Below, one piece after another: positions 43,201-52,191 of a DNA stretch of 64,000 nucleotides (its first letter is position 1; each line of letters begins with the position of its first letter). Origin of the DNA: Galaxea fascicularis (lineage: Eukaryota > Cnidaria > Anthozoa > Scleractinia > Euphylliidae); contig OX419335.1 in NCBI GenBank assembly GCA_948470475.1, forward strand, positions 35,874,297-35,938,296, given 5' to 3'. A program made the translations under genes and the position numbers. The notes beneath the pieces are model-generated. The model saw only the letters and a list, made by a program, of their open reading frames with translations, searched no databases and had not been told where the DNA came from.

Positions 43201-46200
43201 TGCTGTAATAATTATTCGTGTAGTTGCTGAAGTTGCTGTGGCTGCTTCAGTTCGTGTAGTTATTATATTTGGTGCAGTTAATGCGCGTACTTTCATTGGT
43301 AAGCTCAGGACAGACTGTTTGGCTGTTGTAGGTTGTGCACTTTCTGTAGTTGGCGCAGTTGCTGCAGTTGGTATGTTTCCTGAAGTTGGTGTAGTTGCTT
43401 TAGTTGCAGTTGTTCCTGTACTAACTGTTGTTCTTGTAGTTGCTGAACCTCCCTTATGTGGTGTAGTTTCTGTCTTTCCTGTAGTTACTTTACTTTCTCC
43501 ACTTGGTGTAGTTCCTGCAGTTCCTGCAGTTCCTGTTGTTGATGTAGTTGCCGTGCGTGGTGCAGTTGATGCAGTTGGTATAGGTGGTGTAGTTGATGCA
43601 GTTGATGCAGTTACTGCAGTTGATGTAGTTGATGCAGTTGATGCAGTTACTGCAGTTGATGCAGTTGATGCAGTTGATGTAGTTGATGTAGTTGCTGCAG
43701 TTGATGCAGTTACTGCAGTTGATGCAGTTGATGTAGTTGATGTAGTTGATGCAGTTGATGCAGTTACTGCAGTTGCTGTAGTTGGTGTAGTTGGTGTCGT
43801 TGGTGTCGTTGGTGTCGTTGGTGTCGTTGGTGTCGTTGATGCAGTTGATGCAGTTGATGTAGTTGATGCAGTTACTGCAGTTGATGCAGTTGATGCAGTT
43901 GGTGTAGTTGATGCAGTTGATGTAGTTGATGCAGTTGCTGCAGTTAATGCAGTTGGTGTAGTTGATGCAGTTGATGCAGTTGGTTTAGTTCGCGTAATTG
44001 GTGCAGTTGATTCCGTTTTTGTAGTTGGAGTAGTTACTAACGTTGCTTCAGATGGTGCACTTGCTGGAAGTGCTGTTGATGTATTTCCTTTAGTTGCTTT
44101 AGTTTGTGTACTTGTAATTGCCGTTGTTTCTGTAGTTGAAGAAGTCGGGTTTTTTGCAATGGTTTTTGTATCCGCGGTCGTCCCTTCAGTTGCAGTTGGG
44201 ACACCTTCCGTATTTGATGTATTTTCTTCCTTTACTTTAGTTACTTTAGTTGCTCTATGTGGTGTATTTTTTGTACTTATGGTAGTTGCTCCAGTCTGTG
44301 TCCTTTCCCTAGTTATTACAGTTATCATTGTTGGAGTATTCATTCTACTTGGTGTAGTTACTTTATTTGGTGCACCTTCTGTAGTTACTGTAGTCAGTAA
44401 AGTAGTTCGTGTGTTTTCTCTACTTTCGCTTCTTGCTCCAACGGTTGTAGGTTTTGTAGTTGTTGCAATTGCCGTACTTGCTTCGGTTTTTGTTGTTGGT
44501 CTAGGTGCTGTAATTGCATTAGTTGATGTAGTTGCTGTGATTTCTGTAGTCGCGGTGCTTGCTATAATGTTTTTAGGTCGTGCAGTTGTTGCAGTTGCTT
44601 CAGTTGGTGTATTTGCTGACGTTATCATAGTTCCTACAGCTGATATTGGTTCTGTAACTGTAATTGCTGTAGTTGATGTGGTTTCTGTAGTCGTGGTAGT
44701 TGCTGCAGATGTTGCGTTTTGTGTAGTTGGTGAAGTTTCTGAAGTTACTGTAGTTGTTTTAGGTCGTACAGTTGTTCCAGTTGCTGTAGTTGGTGTACCT
44801 GCTGTAGTTGACGTATTTGCTAAAGTCATCGTAGTTGTTATAGCTGATACTGGCTCTGTAATGGTTAATTTAGTTGGTGTAATTGGAGTGGTTACTTTAG
44901 TTTCAGTGGTTACTATACGTACACTATATGTAGTTGCTACAGTTGATGAAGTTGGTGCTAATAGTGCAGTTCCTGTCGTTGGTGTGCCTCCTGTAGTTGC
45001 TGTAGTCGCCTTTGCTGCTGTAGTCGCTGTAGTCACCGTAGTTTCTGTAGTTGATGCAGTTGATATAGTCGATGTAGATAGTGTAGTTGGTGCAGTTAAT
45101 GTAGTTGGTGTACTTGCTGTGGTTAATGCAGTTTCTGTAGTTGGTGTAGCTGGTGTAGTTGATGCAGTTAATGTAGTTGGTGTAGCTGGTGTAGTTGATG
45201 CAGTTGATATAGTCGATGTAGATGGTGTAGTTGGTGCAGTTAATGTAGTTGGTGTACTTGCTGTGGTTAATGCAGTTTCTGTAGTTGGCGTAGCTGGTGT
45301 AGTTGATGCAGTTGATATAGTCGATGTAGATGGTGTAGTTGGTGCAGTTAATGTAGTTGGTGTACTTGCTGTGGTTAATGCAGTTTCTGTAGTTGGTGTA
45401 GCTGGTGTAGTTGTTGCAGTTGATATAGTCGATGTAGATGGTGTAGTTGGTGCAGTTAATGTAGTTGGTGTACTCGCTGTGGTTAATGCAGTTTCTGTAG
45501 ATGGTGTAGCTGGTGTAGTTGATGCAGTTGATATAGTCGATGTAAATGGTGTAGTTGGTGCAGTTAATGTAGTTGGTGTACTTGCTGTGGTTAATGCAGT
45601 TTCTGTAATTGGTGTAGCTGGTGTAGTTGTTGCAGTTGCCCCAGTCGCTGTAGTCACTGTAGTTGCTGCAGGTGGTGCAGTTGATATAGTCGATGTAGCT
45701 GGTGTAGTTGATGTGACTGGTGTAGTTAATGCAGTTTCTCTAGCGCTAGCTGGTGTAGCTGATGTAGTTGTTGCAATTGCCCTAGTCGCTGTAGTTGCCG
45801 TAGTTTCTACAGTTGCCGTGGTTGGTGTTGTCGATGTAGTTGCTGTAGTTGATGCAGTTGATATAGTCGATGTAGTTGGTGTAGTTGGTGTAGTAGGTGC
45901 AGTTAATGCAGTTGGCATACTTGCTGTAGTTAATGTAGTTTCTGTAGTTGGTGTAGCTGGTGTAGTTGTTGCAGTTGCCCTAGTCACTGTGGTCACCGTA
46001 GTCGATGTAGTTGGTGCACTTGATGTAGCTGGTATAGTTAATGTAGTTTCTGTAGCTGGTGTAGCTGATGAAGTTGTTGCAGTTGCCCCAGTCGCTGTAG
46101 TTGGTGTAGTCTTTACAGTTGCCGCAGTTGCTACAGTTAATGCAGTTGCTGTGGTCGCTGTAGTCACCGTAGTTGTTGTAGTTGCTATAGTTGGTGAAGT

Positions 46201-48754
46201 TGGTGGAGTTGATGTTGTTGCTGTTGTTGCTGTAGTTGGTGTAGTTACTGTATTTGGAGAAGTTGTTGTAGTCGCTACAGTTGCTGTAGTTGCTGTAGTT
46301 GATGTAGTTGGTGTAGTTGGTGAAGCTGATATACGTAATGTAGTTGCTGTAGTTGGTGTAATTGGTGTATTAGCTGTACTTGATATAGTTACTGTAGTTG
46401 GTGCAGTTGCTGTTGTTGCAGTAGTTGGTGTAGTTGATGTAGTAGCTGTAGTTGCTGTTGTTGCTGTAGTTTGTGTAGTTTGTGTAGTTGCTGCAGTTGA
46501 TGTAGTAGCTGTAGTTGCTGTTGTTGCTGTAGTTTGTGTAGTTGGTGTAGTTTGTGTAGTTGCTGCAGTTGATGTAGTAGCTGTAGTTGCTGTTGTTGCA
46601 GTAGTTGGTGTAGTTGGTGTAGTTGCTGCAGTTGATGTAGTAGCTGTAGTTGCTGTTGTTGCTGTAGTTTGTGTAGTTGGTGTAGTTGCTGCAGTTGATG
46701 TAGTAGCTGTAGTTGATGTTGTTGCTGTAGTTTGTGTAGTTGCTGTAGTTGGTGTAGTTGCTGCAGTTGATGTAGTAACTGTAGTTGGTGTAGTTGCTGC
46801 AGTTGATGTAGTAACTGTAGTTGGTGTAGTTGGTGTATTTTCTGTAGTTGGTGTAGTTGCTGTAGTTGCTGTAGTTGGTGTATTTTCTGTAGTTGCTGTA
46901 GTTGCTGTAGTTGCTGTAGTTGGTGTATTTTCTGTAGTTGCTGTAGTTGGTGTAGTTGGTGTAGTTGCTGTAGTTGCTGTAGTTGCTGCAGTAGATGTAG
47001 TTGCAGTAGTTGGTGTAGTTGGTGTAGTTGCTGTAGTTGCTGTAGTTGCTGTAGTTGCAGTAGTTGGTGTAGTTGGTGTAGTTGCTGTAGTTGCAGTAGT
47101 TGCTGCAGTTGGTGTAGTTGCTGTAGTTGCAGTAGTTGCTGTAGTTGCTGTAGTTGCAGTAGTTGCTGCAGTTGGTGTAGTTGCTGTAGTTGCAGTAGTT
47201 GCTGTAGTAGCTGTATTTCCTGTAGTTGATGTTGCTGGTGTAGTTTTACTAGTTCCTTTAGAAGCTGTAGTTGGTGTAGTTGGGTCCTTAGTTGCAGTGG
47301 TTCTTGTACTTGCTGTGTTTCTTTTAGCTGTAGTTGTCGCACCTGCTGTATTTGATGTAGTTACTTTAGTTGCTCTATTTGGTGTATTTCCTGTTCGTAC
47401 TCTACTTGCTCCAGCATGTGTAGTAGTTTCGGTAGTTTTTTTAGTTGCTGTAGTTGTTGTGGCCGGTTTATTTAGTGTGGTTGGTGTAGTTTTTGCGGTT
47501 CTCGTTGTTGTTGTTGGACTTGCTTTAGTTGTTGCGGTTGATATAGTTGCTGAATGTAATCTAGTTTTCTGGGTTGCTGTAGCTGCAGTGCTTGTTTTAG
47601 TAGGTCTAGTTGGTGTTGTTGGTGAAGTTGCTGTAGCGGCTGACAATGAGAGAACAATATTGGTAAAAATTAACAACAACAATTAAAGTATGATGTGGAA
47701 AGTTGTACACTAGAAGAACGAAATACCAACTGGGTTGAGGTGAAGGCTTAAACAACGCAAATATAGTAAACTCCAAGATGGCGCTCAAAGCTAAGCATGC
47801 GCAGTTTAACCGGAAGTCTGAAAGTTTGGCTTTTCCGGATCAGAACATATTAGAGTATCTCCTTTTCCGACTGCTGGTCAAGATGAGCGAAGAAAACAAA
47901 GTAATTTATGGTCGTTTTTAATAAAACTATTATTCCACTCGCGCTTGTTGAATGTCAGATGATTATAATCAACTTGACGCTACGGGTCTCGTCAGCTATC
48001 TGATATCCAACGCACGCTTGTGCAATGATTGAAATGAAGAACGATCCTCGCAGTTGTGAACGCAATTTATGTAATTGCGTAAAGAAGCCAGAAAAAAAAT
48101 TCGTGAGTTAAACGGGGTTTGAACCCGTGACCTGACGATACTGGTACGATGCTCTTACCAAGTGACTTATTCAGGCACTGACGTTGGGAGCAGGTCAACT
48201 GTGGAGTCATGTTCCCGCGAAGGGGGAGGGGTATGAATGATATATATGAAATAACTCATATATGAACTGCAGGTTTGAACTCATAACCATTGCGATGCCG
48301 GTGTGATGCTCTAACCGACTGAGCTATGAAGCCGCTGACGTTGGGAGCAGGTCCATTGTGGGTTGATATGTTCGCGTGAAAGAGATGGTTGTGAATGATG
48401 TATGTGTGAGATGAAAATGAATGTGGAACATGGAATCTGGAATAATTGCCAATTCTCAGAGATGTGGCAGCCATGGAAAGCTGTTTCGTCATAGGCATTG
48501 AGCGCTCATAATTTAGCATAGCACTGTCTCGGTCAGGAAAAAAGATAACGATTCCTAACCAGGAACATAGGCCTTTACAGAGACTCTTCTTCTTTTTTTT
48601 TTTTATTGAACATTTGTGTAGTGACAAACATTTACAAGATAAAAAAAAGAGAGGAAGGAAAAAAATGGTAAACTAAGCTAAAGGTTACAAATTTTAAATA
48701 CATTTCTATCTTATTACATATTCTTTGCTTCAACAAGAGGAAAGAATAATAATA

Positions 48755-48795
<41 letters not shown>

Positions 48796-51700
48796 AACAA
48801 GACAAACATTGACAAAAAAACAAACAACCAAAGTGGCTTGTTCCAAGATTTAGCAAATCTGTCTGCACGATTTGTTCTTGTGGCAATGGCGAAGAGAATG
48901 GCGATCTTGTTATTTAGGCGCAAAAGAAAACGTTTAAATCCAGAGTGCCGTATCATACGTTTGTAGCAAAAATATGATATTTGGCAATAATGAGAGAATA
49001 GTTAAGTACCTCCCATACAGTTGCTTGATTTTTGGTGCCAGCCATACAAAATAGCGCTTTCAGATTCAATTAATTGTTGATTGAATTTTTCGTGCCACTA
49101 GTTAGAAAAGCGATTCCAAGGCCTACTCTGGGAGTTTAAGTCGCCGTAACCTTGGGCCACTTAAGGCGACTTAAGGCCCCAGAGTAGGCCTATTCCAGAA
49201 CGACTTGGATACAATGCAGGTGATAAACATGTGGATTACTAAGTAGTGATTGGTTTTGAAGGTTACATAAAGGGCAAGTTTCATTGTTTGTTATGCCTGC
49301 GTGAAACAAGCTACTCCTCTACCCTCTAAATTACCTGGATAGCTGATATCGATAAACCAAAATATGCAAGATAAAAGCATGAAATTCCGTTCCTTACCTT
49401 TCTCACAGTTTTCACCGGTAAAACCAGATGGACATAAGCACCGATATCGCTTGCTTGTAAATCCGGATTGACAGGTACCACCATTTTGACAAGATGCGTG
49501 ACCACAAGCATTCTGTATGGAAACAAATGTACCACGTTAGAGGCAGCTATGACAGTTCGATCATCTCATTTGTGAATGCGCATAATATCATACCTTCGTA
49601 GCCCGAAATTTTAATAGGTAAAAAGTGAAATGGTTGCTTAATTATTTATGAGAGATGGGACGGAATAGTGGTGCCTCTTTTAGAGAGGCACGTGTCTAAT
49701 TAGCTATAAGTCGTATTGAAAAGGAGAAGTCAACATTGTGGAAATAAAAAGCATAACAAGTCATAGGACGGAGTGACAGTTGACATGGAATCTAGGAATT
49801 ATTAGCACTGGGCTTTTCAACCAGCTTGCACTGAATCTCCGTTTTATCATATCCAAGGTGCATGGAAAGGAAGAGAAAATAGCCAAGGCTCTTCGAAGAA
49901 AAGAGGGAATAAGAATCGTGTTTGAACTCTTGGAATCCTTAACAGAGTCATTAAAGATCCCATACACCTTCCCCTCTCTCAATGTGGAAAGTAGAAGTGC
50001 AAGAAGAAGACGAAGAAGAAGGTTACGAAAAAGAAAACTTGGTGTGGATTCAAATTTAAGACCATATTTCAAGCAAGGATCGAACGGCACCAATCACTAC
50101 CAACCAGGGTGCTACACCGACCCCTAATGAAGCCTAGTCAGAGTATAGCTATCCGCCTAACTGTGTAACTCAATTGTGAGAAAAATGTCGGATTATCACA
50201 GCTAACATGTAAAATACTGTTTCGAGAAAAGAAGAAACCACTATTCTTGGAATCCTTACAGAGACCTAGACATTGTTCACTAAAGATCCCAGTGTCTGCC
50301 TCTAGCTCCTGCTCCTCCTCCCTCCCCCTCCCCCCTCCCCCTCCTCCCTCCCCCTCCCTTAATGCAATATCAACACACCAAGCCTTTCCCATTAGGGAGT
50401 TTAAGCAACGAGGACGGCAACGGCAACGAGAACGTCACAAAACAATAGGCTTAATACTCTGCACGTGCACGTGCACGTGCGTTTTACATTTTGATACATT
50501 TCTTTTCCGTCCTTTGCAAAACAACAACGTGAAATGACCAAATTTTAGGTTTTCTCGAGAACGTGAGCGCATGACTTTAAGTTTTTCTTTCTTCTTCTTT
50601 CCTTTTACACCGTTCACAGTAATTTAGACCTTGGACAGCTCGAGAGCATTTCTCATGTTAAACAAACTGTAATAATCATGAAAAAGTTACGAAAACGAGA
50701 AGTCGTATTTTGAAGTGACGTTCTCTTTGCCGTCGCCGTCGTCGTTGCTTAAGCGAGGACGACGGCAACAAGAACGTTATTTCAAAATACAAAACTTCTC
50801 GTTTTTGTAACTCTTTCGCGATTATTCCAATTAACGTTAAAAATGCTGGCGAACTGTTCAGGGTGTAAATTACTGTGAACGGTGTTAAAGCAAAGAAAAC
50901 GAAAGAAAAACTTGCCGTCATGCGCTCACGTTCTCGAAAAAACCTAAATTTTGGTCATTTCACGTTGTTGTTTTGCAGGGGACAGCAAAGAAATGTACCA
51001 AAATGTAAAACGCACGTGCAGAGTATTTTGTTTTGGCTCATAATCCCATTGTTTTGTGGCGTTCTCGTTGCCGTCGTCGTCGTCGTTGCTTAAGCTCCCT
51101 ATTATCCTGGGGAGCTGAGGGTGCAAGTTTAAAGGTGTCGACGCAAATTTAGGACCATATTTTAAACGTGTATTTTTTTAGCTCGCTTTAGCAAAGTGAC
51201 TAAAAAATTCTGGCTTGGATTGTAGTTATAACCAAGAATGAGGAACTAGTTATTCATACGTCTGATCCACGATAGAAGTAATCTTTTGTGGTCACGAGAT
51301 GTTGGTCGTGTTCTCGATGAGTAGAATTGTTTAAGTCACAGCTGATTGTCCCCTCTGCACTCGCTTTTCTCGCAAAGTTAATGCTGACGCAGTTGTCCTC
51401 GTGGTAACAAAGCAGCTCACACGCACCCATATCCGGCACTTGGACAGTTGTTATGTTGTGTTTAATCAGCCTTTTTCCAGCGAAGAAATAATAAGCGGGG
51501 AAGGCAATTTCGCGACATTTATCTGAAAGAGATCACAACTTTTAATACCAAGGGTTCTTTTCCAAATAAATGAAAAACCGGAAAACTGACGATCCAAACC
51601 AACTGAACCCCGCGTTAAAAATAAAAGGACAGACTTGCCAACACAGGATTGACGACAGGAATCCATATGATAATGATGATTGAAAATGTGTCTAGACTGA

Positions 51701-52191
51701 CAGGAACGGGGAGGGGAGGGGGTGCGTGGAATGAGAGAGCGTACCATGGGAGGGGTGGGGGGTGGAGGAGGAGAAGCTTTCCTTTTTAAGTTTTTTTTTC
51801 TCTCCTTTGCTTCGTGGTTCGTGCTCTCCGTACGTGTTTCTCTCGCGTGACTGGTTTCTCTCAACTATCGTTCTATAGTGTCGCCATGTGCCCTAAAATT
51901 GCGTTTACGAATTAAGATTGTGAGAAATTTATATTCACTTAACGTAACATTCAATTTTCGCGCTAATTTGATGAAAAATTAATAGTTTAAATATAAAGGA
52001 CTTCTTCTTCATTCCATCGCTTTTCCTTCGAGCAACCTCAATTTACTTATGTTGAGAAAAATTCCTGCAATACGTAGAAGTGAAAAACCAAGAAAAGGTT
52101 TCCGAAACTATTACTTACCATTAAAACAGGCTGAGACCAGTTTCAAATAAACTATTAAAATGGAAATACAAAAGCGAAGCCAAGTAGCCAT
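40261..52191 (-). CDS. Gene B: secreted PAN-EGF protein with a giant threonine-rich mucin-like region, 4 exons
   Basis: Exons in transcript order: 52119-52191, 51260-51522, 49398-49512, 40261-47639. All junctions are GT-AG and in phase; the total of 7,830 nt gives 2,609 residues. Residues 1-24 are a signal peptide (MATWLRFCISILIVYLKLVS). Residues 25-112 are a PAN/apple domain nearly identical to that of gene A ([17 protein letters not shown]). Residues ~113-150 are an EGF with six Cys (CQNGGTC, GFTGENC). From ~151 to the end the protein is Thr-dominated (ATT, PTT, STA units) with Pro, Ala and Ser, no cysteine that I could find and few aromatics, the composition of a densely O-glycosylated mucin. 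No transmembrane helix or anchor is visible at the C terminus. The predicted role is extracellular mucus, adhesion or skeletal matrix; this is inference. The ATG and the 5' exons are supported by paralogy with gene A. Confidence 0.85.
42222..42940 (-). repeat. 24-bp minisatellite encoding T-x-D-T-N-A-T-x repeats
   Basis: About 28-30 tandem 24-bp units encode the eight-residue repeat TTDTNATA with substitutions A/E/K at the last positions. I count 22 units retaining N-A-T, an N-glycosylation sequon. Lys and Glu substitutions add alternating charge. Copy number should be polymorphic. Confidence 0.9.
43560..44000 (-). repeat. Short Ser/Thr/Ala/Val repeat block in the mucin exon
   Basis: 9- and 12-bp units encode S-T-A, V-T-A-S-T-A and P-T-T-P-T-T series. 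It contains a perfect run of five ACACCAACG-type units (43794-43835 on the plus strand as GTTGGTGTC). Confidence 0.8.
45080..45640 (-). repeat. 108-bp minisatellite, about five copies, in the mucin exon
   Basis: Unit starts on the plus strand (GTTGATGCAGTTGATATAG) fall at 45194, 45302, 45410 and 45518, exactly 108 bp apart, with a partial copy before them. Each encodes 36 residues containing TETALTTASTPTTLTAPTT. Copies differ by only a few bases, so the array is young. Confidence 0.9.
46390..47240 (-). repeat. 9/15-bp repeat block encoding A-T-T / P-T-T / S-T-A-A-T-T
   Basis: Near-uniform GTAGTTGCT/GTAGTTGGT units on the plus strand encode TTATTATTPTT series on the minus strand. This is the simplest, most homogeneous part of the mucin region. 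Confidence 0.9.
48030..48470 (-). repeat. Two tRNA-derived SINE copies, reverse orientation
   Basis: The second copy, read in reverse from ~48345, gives GGCTTCATAGCTCAGTCGGTTAGAGC, an A-box-like tRNA head, and ends with a GAGTTCAAACC B-box-like motif. The first copy (48095-48190) has GGGGTTTGAACCCG and GATGCTCTTACCAAGTGACTTA in the corresponding places, and a GATCCTCGCAGTTGTGAACGC tail at 48044. The heads are too degenerate to be functional tRNA genes. Confidence 0.8.
48755..48797. repeat. (ATG)n microsatellite
   Basis: About 12 consecutive GAT/ATG units in the intergenic-like intron of gene B between the mucin and EGF exons. Confidence 0.95.
49119..49191. mobile_element. 73-bp hairpin insertion with ATTCCA duplication
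   Basis: AGGCCTACTCTGGG is mirrored by CCCAGAGTAGGCCT, with an inner pair TTAAGTCGCC/GGCGACTTAA. ATTCCA flanks both sides (49113-49118, 49192-49197). It lies in the gene B intron. Confidence 0.75.
50394..51107. mobile_element. Two CGACGACGACGG MITEs fused head to head
   Basis: A reversed copy (50394-50752, starting TTAGGGAGTTTAAGCAACGAGG) shares its inner end (GTCGTCGTTGCTTAAGCGAGGACGACGG) with a forward copy (50748-51107, ending CGTCGTTGCTTAAGCTCCCTA). Together they form a ~714-bp inverted dimer. It contains the palindromic run GCACGTGCACGTGCACGTGC at ~50461-50480. It lies in the gene B intron between PAN and EGF exons. Confidence 0.8.
51660..51900. other. Start of gene B intron 1, low-complexity, no exon seen
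   Basis: G-rich and T-rich runs around 51710-51810. A 132-codon minus-strand frame across the PAN acceptor is an intronic extension of the exon without an initiation context. Confidence 0.5.

Larger units (their letters stand above)
40261..47639 (-). other. Single 7.4-kb mucin exon of gene B
   Basis: The acceptor follows a pyrimidine-rich tract ending CTCATTGTCAG at 47640. The exon begins in phase 1, exactly fitting the phase-1 donor of the EGF exon (GAAAG|GTAAGG). It is open for 2,459 codons. A basic/Asn-containing module (SRVRTGNTPNRATKVTTSNT near 47300-47420) recurs in diverged form near 44210-44480, 43410-43510, 41530-41720 and 40900-41000, dividing the exon into higher-order units. ACA/ACT codons dominate, which makes the sequence highly repetitive in every frame. 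Confidence 0.85.

Noticed and set aside
46389..47342. Minus-strand L-Q-Q-L repeat frame (317 codons), and a similar one at 42198-42857
   Set aside because: These are shifted frames of the same repeats; they are open only because the repeat units are multiples of three.
47640..47682. Hydrophobic LLLIFTNIVLSLSA in front of the mucin region as its own signal peptide
   Set aside because: There is no ATG; the sequence is the pyrimidine-rich end of the intron and ends in the acceptor CAG. The phase fit to the EGF exon explains it better.
41975..47686. Val/Ala-rich plus-strand open frame of ~1,900 codons
   Set aside because: It is the reverse complement of the Thr/Ala codon repeats of gene B's mucin exon. 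It has no signal, domain or splice context, while the minus strand joins to a signal-peptide/PAN/EGF gene in phase.
48260..48345. Functional tRNA gene on the minus strand
   Set aside because: Degenerate tRNA head repeated nearby with a SINE tail; likely part of a retroposon family.
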